Shown: positions 1 through 7,003, numbered from the stretch's first letter. The stretch is 19,488 nucleotides of DNA from Fusobacteriaceae bacterium UBA2433 (GCA_002342785.1 DDQV01000047.1:1-19488), one strand, 5' to 3'. Numbers and translations are program-made. The notes: generated by a model not told the origin, from the sequence alone.

Positions 1-40
1 GCGAAACATCAGTTATTAAATTTCATTAAAATCCCTCCTG
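1..40 (-). other. RBS and five-codon leader of a gene cut off by the window edge
   Basis: On the minus strand, downstream of the activating-enzyme gene, a strong Shine-Dalgarno (AGGAGGG, plus positions 34-40) lies 7 bases before an ATG at 26-24. That ATG opens only Met-Lys-Phe-Asn-Asn before TGA (11-9). The TGA overlaps a second ATG (9-7) as TGATG, which leads out of the window. Either the tiny frame is a coupling leader for the next gene, or the next gene carries a frameshift near its start. From context the next gene could be the glycyl radical enzyme itself, but nothing of it is visible. Confidence 0.3.
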
Positions 41-64
41 TTTATTATAAATAAATTTATTTTT

Positions 65-1015
65 TTATTGTTTTTCTTTTGTTCCCACCAAACAATGAAT
101 TCCTCGACTATTAAAATAATCTGCAATCTCACTTACATGTTTTTGAAATAATTCTCTATCCACTTCAACATCTTTCATCTTGTAAGGCATATCTAATGAA
201 CAATATTTTTCTTCACCAAGACGCATAAAACTCAAAAGTTGTAATGTTCTAACACGACCGCCAAGTTCATTTAATATAAAATCAGCTGTGGCTTTTATAT
301 TATCCATATCATCATTTACATTTGGAATAATTGGAATTCTTAAAATAAGATCCTGTTCCTTTTTTGTTAATTTTTTTAAATTTTCTAGTATCTTTTCATT
401 GTCTACTCCAGTATATTTTTTATGGATATCTGTATCCATATGTTTTATATCAGAGATTATAAGATCTGTATAAGGTAATATTTTTTCTATTTCATTCCAA
501 TCGGTATAGAAACTAGATTCACAGCAAGTTTCAATTCCCTCATCTTTACAAACTTTAAAAAGTTCTCTAATAAAATCACTCTGAAGTAAAGGTTCTCCTC
601 CTGAAACTGTAACTCCTCCTCCTGAACGTTCATAGTATCCTTTGTCTTTACGTATTTCTTTCATACATTCTTCAACAGACATTGATCTTCCCCATAATTT
701 AATTGCATCTGAAGGACAAGCATCATAACAAGCAAGACAATTTGTACATTTACTATGATCTATAGAGACTAATTTATCATCTATAAAATTTAACATACTC
801 TTATCAGGACAGACATCTAAGCACATACCACATTTTTCAGATGAAATACATTTACTTCCGTATACTCCAGGTTGTATATGCGCTTTAAAACTTTCAGGAT
901 TTCCACACCACTCACACCTTAATGGACAACCTTTGAAAAATAATTCTGTACGGATACCTGGTCCATCATGAAGTGTAAAACGCTGAATATTAAAAATAAT
1001 TCCTTGATTTGTCAA
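65..1015 (-). CDS. Glycyl-radical enzyme activating protein (radical SAM, PflA family)
   Basis: This is a 316-residue radical SAM protein of the pyruvate formate-lyase activase type, which uses S-adenosylmethionine to install a glycyl radical on a partner enzyme. The SAM-cluster motif CPLRCEWC uses Cys30, Cys34 and Cys37, and the HDGPGIRT signature precedes it. Two ferredoxin-type 4Fe-4S sets follow, with Cys56/62/65/69 and Cys90/93/96/100, and then a GGEPLL segment near residue 140. The extra clusters are typical of activases for dehydratases, lyases and decarboxylases (choline lyase, diol dehydratase, hydroxyproline dehydratase and similar) and are absent from PFL activase itself. The start is TTG, chosen because GGGAGGT lies 6-7 bases upstream and the conserved N-terminus begins immediately. 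The partner is not in the window; it may lie beyond base 1. It is divergent from a Crp-family regulator. The family is sure, the substrate unknown. Confidence 0.9.
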   Translation of the reverse strand: MTNQGIIFNIQRFTLHDGPGIRTELFFKGCPLRCEWCGNPESFKAHIQPGVYGSKCISSEKCGMCLDVCPDKSMLNFIDDKLVSIDHSKCTNCLACYDACPSDAIKLWGRSMSVEECMKEIRKDKGYYERSGGGVTVSGGEPLLQSDFIRELFKVCKDEGIETCCESSFYTDWNEIEKILPYTDLIISDIKHMDTDIHKKYTGVDNEKILENLKKLTKKEQDLILRIPIIPNVNDDMDNIKATADFILNELGGRVRTLQLLSFMRLGEEKYCSLDMPYKMKDVEVDRELFQKHVSEIADYFNSRGIHCLVGTKEKQ

Positions 1016-1312
1016 TTGATTACCTCCCTAACATTCACTAATATAGTAAAAATTTCACATATATTTTAAAAAAAAATTTTAAAATGTAATTTAAAATATA
1101 TTTTAACAATTTTTTTATTTTAATCTATAAATTAAATAATTTAAATAATCCTTTACAAATAAAGTTAAAACACATAATAATGTAAAAAATAAACTTAGAT
1201 TAAAATTATATCTTTTAAATTATTAAATATTATTTTTTTAAAAAAATGAATTAAATTATATATATTGTTATTTTTTTATCTTGATATGTTATATACTAAA
1301 AAAAATATTATT

Positions 1313-1329
1313 GTGTCTCTTTAAGACAC
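1313..1329. promoter_or_regulatory. Palindrome GTGTCT-N5-AGACAC, candidate operator
   Basis: A perfect 6-bp inverted repeat around CTTTA is the most GC-containing element of the divergent spacer, which makes it a candidate binding site for a dimeric regulator such as the neighbouring Crp-family protein. It does not match the E. coli CRP or FNR consensus. It could also form a short RNA hairpin on the minus strand followed, after seven bases, by a T run. Function is inferred only from symmetry and position. Confidence 0.3.
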
Positions 1330-1496
1330 TATTAACCTAAATTTTTATTTTTTTATTGTTTTTTTTTCTATTTTTTTTTCTCCTAATCATACTTTTTGGA
1401 TATTTTTTAGTTTTTATAACTTAAGAGATATTATATTCTTATAAAAAGTTCTATTAATCACTCAATATATTATATCTGTATTTTTTAAAGGGTCCA

Positions 1497-1525
1497 TTGT
1501 ATTTTTTTTTACTAACTGATACAAT
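1497..1525 (+). promoter_or_regulatory. Candidate sigma-70 promoter of the crp-like gene
   Basis: TTGTAT (1497-1502) and TACAAT (1520-1525) are separated by exactly 17 bases. The -10 matches 5 of 6 consensus bases, the -35 only the TTG. The same bases form an inverted repeat, ATTGTAT (1496-1502) and ATACAAT (1519-1525), so this could be an operator as well. It would leave a leader of about 85 bases before the ATG at 1616. In such AT-rich DNA chance matches are common. Confidence 0.35.
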
Positions 1526-1615
1526 TAAGTCATTAAAAAAAATATAAAAATATAGATAGATATTTCAAATTAAAGACAAAGCATTAGAATTTTTTTTAGA
1601 TAAGGAGGCTTTAAT

Positions 1616-2251
1616 ATGTATAGTTCAGAATTTCCTGTTACATTATTGCCTAATTCTGTAAAGGATAAGATTAAATTTAAAAAATATAAAAAAGGTGATT
1701 ATCTCTATGAAGATGGAGATGATACGATTATTTATATAAAAAAAGGTAAGGGAATGAAGATTAGATGTGATCAAGATGGAGAAAAAGTTTTTCCTTATAT
1801 GTTTTCTGACGATGAATTTATAGGAGTTAATGCATATTTTACAGGGGGAAGTGACTGGGAAGTTATTGCATATACCGATGAAGTTATTGTCTTTGAAATA
1901 CCAAAATCTATTTTCAAAGAATATATCTTAGGAACTCCTATATTTATAGAGGAATACCTTCCAAAATGTACCAAACTTCTCTTTCAAGGTCTCAGAGGAT
2001 TTTATATTTATACTCAAGGAGGAGCTGTTGCTTACTACGCATATATATTAAATTGTTTTTGTAAAGATACCAATATATTTCCTTTTGATAGCTATCCCGA
2101 TATGACTAAATCAGTATATGTCAACAAATCAACTCTATACAAAATTACTAAACAATTTATTGATGAGGGTATTATAGAAAAAAATATACATAGTATAAAA
2201 ATAATCGATAGAAAGGCTTTGATAAAATATTTTGATTCTTATAGATATTAA
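1616..2251 (+). CDS. Crp/Fnr-family transcriptional regulator
   Basis: This 211-residue protein has the Crp/Fnr layout. An N-terminal cyclic-nucleotide-binding-type beta-roll covers about residues 15-110. A long dimerisation helix follows, and a winged helix-turn-helix spans about residues 150-205, where NKSTLYKITKQFIDEGII looks like the recognition region. The cysteine cluster of FNR at the N-terminus is absent and I do not see the RSA phosphate-binding cassette of CRP, so it probably does not bind oxygen-sensing clusters or cAMP in the classical way. The start is supported by AAGGAGG 7 bases upstream. It is transcribed divergently from the activase gene and lies just ahead of the IolB-like gene, so local control of this cassette is the likely role. 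The inducer is unknown. Confidence 0.8.
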   Translation: MYSSEFPVTLLPNSVKDKIKFKKYKKGDYLYEDGDDTIIYIKKGKGMKIRCDQDGEKVFPYMFSDDEFIGVNAYFTGGSDWEVIAYTDEVIVFEIPKSIFKEYILGTPIFIEEYLPKCTKLLFQGLRGFYIYTQGGAVAYYAYILNCFCKDTNIFPFDSYPDMTKSVYVNKSTLYKITKQFIDEGIIEKNIHSIKIIDRKALIKYFDSYRY

Positions 2252-2288
2252 TAATTACAGATCAATACAATCTCTATAATTATTTTTT
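2250..2288 (+). terminator. Weak AT-rich terminator-like hairpin after the crp-like gene
   Basis: AATAATTA (2250-2257) pairs with TAATTATT (2277-2284), with an inner AGAT/ATCT stem, and the structure ends in a six-T run (2283-2288). The stem starts within the stop codon. The lack of G-C pairs makes it a weak terminator; partial read-through into the IolB-like gene is plausible. Confidence 0.35.
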
Positions 2289-2332
2289 GAAAAATTTTTT
2301 TAAAATAAAAATAAAACTATTTTGGAGGACTT

Positions 2333-3142
2333 ATGACAATTAAACAACCAGGAAAATTTCTAAATGGAATTAATAGTATTATAGATATAGACGGACCCCA
2401 TAGAGACTTTCTCATGGAGTTTGAGATATTAAAAATGAAAAGAAATGATTTTTATTCCAATGACCAACCTTTAGAAAGAGCATATATCTTAATTTATGGT
2501 GAAATAAAAGTTACTTTTGACGATAAATCAGAAACATTAACAAGGGAAAATTTTTATGATTTTGACCCTACAACTGTTCAACTTTGTAAAGATACTAAGA
2601 TTACAATTGAGTGTTTAAATGAGGATACTGAAATTGCTATTTTTAAATCCAAAAATGAAAAGCTTAATAGATCTCAAATACGTTATGCAAAAGATATTCT
2701 CCCTGAAACTAGAGGTGAAGATATAATTGATGGTGCTACAAAAAGAGTTACTAAGATGATATTAGATCATTCAATAGATCCAGAATCTAATCTATTACTC
2801 GGTGAAAATATGCATTATCCTGGAAGATGGGCTGGGTATCCATCTCACCATCATGAACAACCAGAAGTTTATTTCTATAAATTTACACCTCAAGGAAAAT
2901 CTGGTTTTGGACTTGCAAAGTTAGGAGAAGAGGCCTTTTTATTACGAGAAAATGATACATTTTTAGCACCTCCTGGTTTAGATCATCCACAAGTTGCTGC
3001 ACCTGGATATGGAATGTATTGTATATTTGCCATAAGACATTTAGATAATAATCCGCATACTAAACCTACATTTGTTAAAGAACATATCTGGACTGCTGAA
3101 AAAAATGCAGTAATTTGGCCAAACAAAAAAAATAATCTATGA
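2333..3142 (+). CDS. IolB/KduI-like cupin isomerase family protein
   Basis: This is a 269-residue bicupin-type protein resembling 5-deoxy-glucuronate isomerase (IolB), which opens or rearranges sugar acids in inositol breakdown. The best evidence is the segment PGRWAGYPSHHHEQPEVYFY, in which His172-174 and Glu178 match the metal-binding GKWSSYPPHxHD-type motif of IolB. A later GLDHPQ supplies another histidine typical of the cupin metal site. No other inositol genes are present, so the substrate may be a different sugar acid or related carbonyl compound. GGAGG lies 5 bases before the ATG. The gene follows the Crp-like regulator by 81 bases and precedes a small membrane-protein gene by 35 bases, presumably in one transcript. 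I am confident in the fold and family, not in the reaction. Confidence 0.65.
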   Translation: MTIKQPGKFLNGINSIIDIDGPHRDFLMEFEILKMKRNDFYSNDQPLERAYILIYGEIKVTFDDKSETLTRENFYDFDPTTVQLCKDTKITIECLNEDTEIAIFKSKNEKLNRSQIRYAKDILPETRGEDIIDGATKRVTKMILDHSIDPESNLLLGENMHYPGRWAGYPSHHHEQPEVYFYKFTPQGKSGFGLAKLGEEAFLLRENDTFLAPPGLDHPQVAAPGYGMYCIFAIRHLDNNPHTKPTFVKEHIWTAEKNAVIWPNKKNNL

Positions 3143-3177
3143 AAATTCTTACAATAACAAGTTAAAGGAGGAAAATT

Positions 3178-3552
3178 ATGGACCCAAAATTTTTAGAAAG
3201 TGAAATGGAAAACTATAAGAAAGAACAGGAAAAAATTAAACAACTGATTGGAAATATAGGAGCTACCCATAGTAGCAAAAACCACAAAATCTTTAATGGA
3301 CTTTTTCTTATGCTTGTTATACTTTCATTTTTTGCCGGTGGAATTTTACACTATATACCATTTAATCTTTCTATCGAGTTAGGAGTATTTCTAGTTTCTG
3401 TAAAAATAGCATGGATGATCCATGAACAACAAAAAGTTAATCATTTTCAATTTTGGATATTAAATTCTATAGAGCTTAGATTAAATTCCCTCCAAACAAA
3501 CTTTAGAAAGATGGAAAAAGAACTAAAAAAACAAGGGCAAGAAAGAAACTAA
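3178..3552 (+). CDS. Small two-helix membrane protein of unknown function
   Basis: I do not recognise this 124-residue protein. Residues 1-25 are highly charged and probably helical or coiled-coil. Two hydrophobic stretches at about residues 39-59 and 63-82 look like a membrane hairpin. The rest (about 90-122) is again amphipathic and charged, ending KKQGQ. Both termini would lie on the same side of the membrane, most likely cytoplasmic because they are rich in Lys. AAAGGAGG stands 7 bases before the ATG, which supports real translation. It appears co-transcribed with the IolB-like gene. It could be an anchor or partner for that protein, but nothing in the sequence proves it. Confidence 0.65.
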   Translation: MDPKFLESEMENYKKEQEKIKQLIGNIGATHSSKNHKIFNGLFLMLVILSFFAGGILHYIPFNLSIELGVFLVSVKIAWMIHEQQKVNHFQFWILNSIELRLNSLQTNFRKMEKELKKQGQERN

Positions 3553-3804
3553 ATAGATATTATTTTCGACTATCAATCTTTATAATTCTAACAAAATAAA
3601 ATTTTCATATTTTTACTAAAAAAATATAAAAATAAAGAGTATTTATTAAGATATTCCAACAAATAAAAGATAAAATATAAATCGAAAAATTAATTTTAAA
3701 ACGATAAAAAATTAATCAAGTTTAAAACGATTTTTTTAATAATAGATTCAACCTATTTAATAAAAAATTTAAATATATTTAACCATAAATACAAAAAATT
3801 ATAT

Positions 3805-3838
3805 TTTAAAGAATAATATATATATATCATTCTTTAAA
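3805..3838. repeat. Inverted repeat TTTAAAGAAT / ATTCTTTAAA
   Basis: A perfect 10-bp inverted repeat (3805-3814 and 3829-3838) encloses an AT-alternating loop. No T run follows. It could be a cruciform or a weak hairpin in RNA; in this base composition it may have no function. Confidence 0.4.
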
Positions 3839-3864
3839 TTTTCATTAATTTTAATAGCCTTAAA

Positions 3865-3911
3865 AGATTTCAGTATTTATAAAAATTCTAATTTTATAAA
3901 TATTGAAATCT
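3865..3911. repeat. Long 20-bp inverted repeat with 7-base loop
   Basis: AGATTTCAGTATTTATAAAA (3865-3884) pairs with TTTTATAAATATTGAAATCT (3892-3911) around ATTCTAA. All positions pair except one G.T, which is a wobble pair in RNA. No U tract follows on either strand, so it is not an obvious terminator. Its length is well above that of the other hairpins in the spacer. It might be a processing site, a small mobile-element end or a transcript 3' stabiliser for the upstream operon. Confidence 0.55.
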
Positions 3912-4013
3912 ATAATTCAAAAATTCATAAGATTTTAAATCGATTTCTAATAAGATTTCTAACCCACTTTCTAGAACTTCCCCAATATAATTTTCTCGAT
4001 CTATTTTTGACCT
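3894..4013 (-). pseudogene. Possible decayed coding fragment, unrecognised
   Basis: On the minus strand, 39 codons stay open from 4013 to a TAA at 3894-3896, with Glu-, Leu- and Ile-rich codons such as ENYIGEVLESGLEILLEID. There is no start codon in frame. A one-base shift upstream would join it to an ATG near 4025. The composition is more gene-like than the surrounding DNA, so it may be the remnant of a lost gene, but it may be chance. I recognise no family. Confidence 0.15.
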
Positions 4014-4131
4014 TTAGATATTTCATTAATATAAACAAATAAAAGACTTAAGGATTTGATCTATCTAAATTTTTAAGAATATTTAATAAAAAAATACTCC
4101 CTAAGAGTATCTTAAAAAGAGAAATTAAAAG

Positions 4132-4169
4132 AAAAAAAAGTCAATTATATCAAATTTGACTTTTTTTTT
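4132..4169 (+). terminator. Intrinsic terminator upstream of eutS
   Basis: AAAAAAAAGTCAA (4132-4144) pairs perfectly with TTGACTTTTTTTT (4156-4168) around an 11-base loop, and the T run serves as both stem and U tract. It sits 38 bases before the eutS -35 box, so it most likely insulates eutS from upstream transcription. A small hairpin at 4094-4110 precedes it, but its loop (CCTAA) lacks the A1/G4 pattern required for EutV, so I do not call it an antitermination site. Confidence 0.7.
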
Positions 4170-4179
4170 GGATTAAGGT

Positions 4180-4236
4180 ATAGTTTTGATCAAGTTGTCA
4201 ACATTTGTTGATATTGCAAGATAAAAACTATGTAAT
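4180..4236 (+). promoter_or_regulatory. eutS promoter with overlapping inverted repeats
   Basis: TTGATA (4208-4213) and TGTAAT (4231-4236) are separated by exactly 17 bases; each matches five of six sigma-70 consensus positions. Transcription would begin near 4243, only about 16 bases before the eutS ATG. Two nested symmetries overlap it. ATAGTTTT (4180-4187) mirrors AAAACTAT (4224-4231), and TCAAC (4198-4202) mirrors GTTGA (4207-4211). They could be operator sites for an unidentified regulator. Confidence 0.6.
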
Positions 4237-4258
4237 AATTTTAAAAGGGGGCGTAATT

Positions 4259-4603
4259 ATGGACGAAAAAAAGAGAGTCATACAAGAATATGTGCCAGGT
4301 AAACAGGTTACCTTAGCACATTTAATAGCAAATCCAAATAACGAAATTTATAAAAAATTAGGTCTCATAGGAGATAACAGTGGAGCTATTGGAATACTAA
4401 CAATCACACCTGGGGAGGCGTCTATTATTGCAGCAGATATAGCTACAAAAAATGGAGATGTTCAAATAGGTTTTTTAGATAGATTTAGTGGAACTGTAGT
4501 TATAAGTGGAGATGTATCTAGTGTTAAAGAATCTTTAGAGAGTGTTATATCTTTTTTAGGTGATACTTTGAATTTTTCAATTTCAAAAGTAACAAGGTCT
4601 TAG
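4259..4603 (+). CDS. eutS: EutS, bent BMC-H microcompartment shell protein
   Basis: EutS is a hexameric single-BMC-domain shell protein with a permuted fold and a bent hexamer that helps close edges of the ethanolamine compartment. The 114-residue protein carries the family signatures QEYVPGKQVTLAHLIANP (residues about 8-25) and IGFLDRFSGTVVISGDV in its second half, very close to E. coli EutS, which has a similar length. I chose the ATG at 4259 because AAGGGGG precedes it and the protein then begins MDEKKRVIQEY as in known EutS. A longer frame starting at 4205 would run through the promoter. It is first of the eutS-eutP-eutV-eutW group and lies upstream of the antitermination site, so it should be made at a basal level independent of EutV. 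Confidence 0.95.
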   Translation: MDEKKRVIQEYVPGKQVTLAHLIANPNNEIYKKLGLIGDNSGAIGILTITPGEASIIAADIATKNGDVQIGFLDRFSGTVVISGDVSSVKESLESVISFLGDTLNFSISKVTRS

Positions 4604-4606
4604 CCG

Positions 4607-5035
4607 ATGAAATTAATGTTGGTAGGGAGAACAGGTGTTGGAAAAACCACTTTAACTCAAAGATTAAATAAAAAAAATCTAGAATATAAAAAAACTCAAA
4701 TGGTAGATTACATTGGTCAAGTAATAGATACTCCCGGAGAATATGTTGAAAATAGAAATTACTATAAAGCTTTAAATGTTGTGTCTATGGATGCTCAAAT
4801 TATAGGCTTAGTTCAATCAAGCTTAGATGAGGTTAGTGTCTTTCCACCTAACTTTTCATCGATGTTTTTAAATAAAAAAGTTATAGGAATAATAACTAAA
4901 GTAGATTTAAAAAGTGATACAAAAATGGCTAGAAATTTTTTAAATCTTGCAGGTGTTGAAGAGATTATTGAGATTGGAAAAAATTGTGAAATCAAAATTT
5001 TGAAAAATTATATAGGGGGGGCAAATGAAAACTAG
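4607..5035 (+). CDS. eutP: EutP, P-loop GTPase-like protein / putative acetate kinase
   Basis: This 142-residue P-loop protein has GRTGVGKT (Walker A, residues 7-14), DTPGEY (G3, residues 41-46) and TKVD (G4, near residue 98). DTPGEY is diagnostic of EutP/PduV. EutP has been reported in Salmonella to have acetate kinase activity, which would convert acetyl phosphate from the PduL-type enzyme to acetate and ATP; PduV-type relatives have been linked to compartment movement. It starts three bases after the eutS stop without its own strong ribosome binding site, so it is probably translated by coupling. Its end overlaps eutV by 11 bases. No separate acetate kinase gene lies in the locus. Confidence 0.9.
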   Translation: MKLMLVGRTGVGKTTLTQRLNKKNLEYKKTQMVDYIGQVIDTPGEYVENRNYYKALNVVSMDAQIIGLVQSSLDEVSVFPPNFSSMFLNKKVIGIITKVDLKSDTKMARNFLNLAGVEEIIEIGKNCEIKILKNYIGGANEN

Positions 5036-5618
5036 TGTTGTAATAGCAGAAGATGATCCGCTTACTAGAATGGATATAGTAGAGATACTGACAGAAGCTG
5101 GATATGATGTTATAGGTGAAGCCAGTGACGGTATAGAAGCCATTACTGTATGTCAAGAAAAAAATCCAGATATAGTCTTATTGGATATCAAAATGCCTAT
5201 GATTACAGGTCTTCAAGCCAGTAAGATATTGACAGATGAAAATTTTGAAGGATGCATAATATTACTAACCGCGTACAACATAGAAGAATATATCAATACA
5301 GCTAGTAAAAATAAAGTCATGGGTTATTTGTTAAAACCTATTGAAGAAAAAACTTTTTTATCCCATTTAAAATTAGTTTTTAACAATTATAAAAATTTTA
5401 AGAGTTTAAAAAAAGAGGTTAAAGAGATCAAAGAAACCCTAGATAATAGAAAAATAATAGAACGAGCTAAAGGAATCATTATGAATTCTAAAAAAATTTC
5501 TGAAAATGAAGCATATAAAATTTTAAGAGAGATCAGTATGACTAAAAGATTAAGCATTTTAAGTTTATCTAAAATAATTTTGATGACAGGTGATTTTGAT
5601 GATAACTGCTTATTGTAA
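5025..5618 (+). CDS. eutV: EutV, response regulator with ANTAR RNA-binding domain
   Basis: EutV is the antiterminator of the EutVW two-component system. Residues 1-120 form a receiver domain with acidic residues Asp10/Asp11, phospho-acceptor Asp54 in LLDIKMP and a conserved Lys in GYLLKP near residue 104. A charged coiled-coil linker (about 125-145) leads to a C-terminal ANTAR domain (about 146-188, containing ERAKGIIM and the helical end LSLSKIIL). Phosphorylated ANTAR dimers bind paired hexaloop RNA hairpins and block terminator formation; exactly such a site lies between eutW and eutA. The start ATG overlaps the end of eutP, with GGGGGG just upstream, and the end overlaps eutW. Length (197) fits EutV of Enterococcus and Listeria. 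Confidence 0.93.
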   Translation: MKTSVVIAEDDPLTRMDIVEILTEAGYDVIGEASDGIEAITVCQEKNPDIVLLDIKMPMITGLQASKILTDENFEGCIILLTAYNIEEYINTASKNKVMGYLLKPIEEKTFLSHLKLVFNNYKNFKSLKKEVKEIKETLDNRKIIERAKGIIMNSKKISENEAYKILREISMTKRLSILSLSKIILMTGDFDDNCLL

Positions 5619-6996
5619 AATATCTGGAACATTATTACAAGAAGATATAGAAAAAATTCTAAGTTTAAAAGAGACAGTGTCTATGTTAAGTAATATTTTA
5701 GGCACAGATGTATTTATAGATTGTGCTACAAAAGATGAAGAGAAAGCAATTGTTGTTTATCATGCTAAACCTCCACAAAATAGCCTTTATACTCGAAATG
5801 TATCAGGTGAAACAGCTATTTCTACGAAAGAACCAGCTGTTTTTAGAAGTTTTTTAACAGGACTACCATCAAAAAACTACAAAGCAGTAACTCAAGAAGA
5901 AGAAGATGTTATTCAAAATGTAATTCCTATAAAAAATAATGATGATCAAACTATTGCAGTTATAATAGTCGAATATAAAGATCATGGAGAAAGAAAGTTA
6001 AATTCAGATCTACTAAATAAAACAACTAATAATTTAATTAAAGAGATTAGTGTTTCAAGGACGAAAATTCCAGAATTTATAAAAGATGGAGTTGTAGTTT
6101 TCAACAAAAATGGAGAAGTGATCTATTCAAATAAAGTTGCAAAATTAATTTATTCAAAGTTAGGAGTATACCACAATATATTTGGTCGAAGTTACGATAA
6201 TATAACGTTAACAAAAACTGATTTCTTTAAGATATTACAAGATATAGAAACAAAAAAAACAAAAGAAATAACAATATCAGAAATATCTTTAACTGTTTCC
6301 TATTTCTTAACAGAATTTGAAGAGGAGGAGACTAACGTCATAATGATTGTACAAGATATTACAAAAGAAAAAAAGAATGAAAAAGAATTGATGTTAAGAT
6401 CGGTAGCGATAAAAGAAATTCATCATCGAGTTAAAAATAATTTACAAACTATAGCAAGTTTATTAAGAATACAAAAAAGAAGAGTCGAGAATGAAGAATT
6501 AAAAAAAATATTAAATGAAACAATAAATAGGATCTTAAGTATAGCTATAACACATGAAATACTATCCGAAAACGGGTTTAATGATCTTAATATGAAAAAA
6601 ATATTAAGATTAGTATACAAAAATTTTTTAAATACATCTATTGACAAAATAGATAAAATAAGGTTTAATGTTATTGGAGATGACTTTTACACAAATTCAG
6701 AAACTTCTACAGCAATAGCTTTAGTCTTAAATGAAATACTGCAAAATGCAGTTGATCATGCTTTTGTTGGAAGGGAAAATGGAAGTATAACAATCAACAT
6801 TGAAAAACATCAATTTTGTTTTAAAATTAGCGTATCTGACAACGGCGTCGGAATGGACACTAATAAAGTTGAAAATAAAAATTTAGGAATGATGATAATT
6901 GAAAAAATTGTCAAAGACAAGTTAAAAGGTTCTTTTAATATCAAAAGTGAAATTGGAAAAGGTACAACTGTAGAGTTTGAATTTAAAAATATATAA
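5599..6996 (+). CDS. eutW: EutW, soluble sensor histidine kinase (HisKA_2 type)
   Basis: This is the partner kinase of EutV, which responds to ethanolamine. The 465-residue protein has no membrane segment, so it senses inside the cell. The N-terminal ~150 residues look like the H_kinase_N sensor domain, followed by a PAS-like region (about 155-255, including DGVVVFNKNGEVIYSN). Next come the dimerisation helix EIHHRVKNNLQT with His275/His276 and a HATPase domain with N-box LNEILQNAVDHA and G-box SDNGVGM. HHRVKNNL is typical of HisKA_2 kinases. I prefer the ATG at 5599, with CAGGTG about 7 bases upstream; a GTG at 5590 would add three residues. It overlaps eutV by 20 bases and is followed by the antitermination leader. 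Confidence 0.92.
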   Translation: MITAYCKISGTLLQEDIEKILSLKETVSMLSNILGTDVFIDCATKDEEKAIVVYHAKPPQNSLYTRNVSGETAISTKEPAVFRSFLTGLPSKNYKAVTQEEEDVIQNVIPIKNNDDQTIAVIIVEYKDHGERKLNSDLLNKTTNNLIKEISVSRTKIPEFIKDGVVVFNKNGEVIYSNKVAKLIYSKLGVYHNIFGRSYDNITLTKTDFFKILQDIETKKTKEITISEISLTVSYFLTEFEEEETNVIMIVQDITKEKKNEKELMLRSVAIKEIHHRVKNNLQTIASLLRIQKRRVENEELKKILNETINRILSIAITHEILSENGFNDLNMKKILRLVYKNFLNTSIDKIDKIRFNVIGDDFYTNSETSTAIALVLNEILQNAVDHAFVGRENGSITINIEKHQFCFKISVSDNGVGMDTNKVENKNLGMMIIEKIVKDKLKGSFNIKSEIGKGTTVEFEFKNI

Positions 6997-7003
6997 TATT
7001 ATG

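Larger units (their letters stand above)
1016..1615. other. Divergent intergenic region between activase gene and crp-like gene
   Basis: About 600 bases of extreme AT content with no credible reading frame. It must hold the promoters of both divergent genes. Visible items are a 17-bp palindrome (1313-1329), a 9-bp inverted repeat TTTTTATAA/TTATAAAAA (1411-1419 and 1439-1447), and a promoter-like pair at 1497-1525. I see no riboswitch consensus, no B12 box and no tRNA. Confidence 0.6.
3553..4131. other. AT-rich spacer between the cassette and the eut locus
   Basis: About 580 bases with no convincing gene. It holds two inverted repeats (3805-3838 and 3865-3911), a coding-like but start-less stretch on the minus strand (3894-4013) and a small hairpin (4094-4110, ATACTC/GAGTAT around CCTAA). 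A direct repeat TTTAAAACGAT occurs twice near 3700-3731. I looked for a cobalamin riboswitch (GCCACTG-type B12 box) on both strands and saw none. Confidence 0.6.

Noticed and set aside
1044..1059. CRP-like half site TAGTA-N6-TCACA before the activase gene
   Set aside because: Only one half matches the E. coli consensus, and such matches are frequent in AT-rich DNA.
1016..1615. Possible small RNA or tRNA in the divergent spacer
   Set aside because: No cloverleaf, GC-rich stem or promoter-terminator pair could be seen; only AT runs and short palindromes.
4094..4110. Small hairpin before the eutS terminator as a second EutV site
   Set aside because: The loop (CCTAA) has five bases and lacks A1/G4, no second hexaloop hairpin overlaps the terminator stem, and the eutS promoter lies after the terminator.
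4205..4258. Longer N-terminus for EutS
   Set aside because: The extra 18 codons overlap the -35/-10 promoter and do not resemble EutS, while the ATG at 4259 has a good ribosome binding site and the conserved start.
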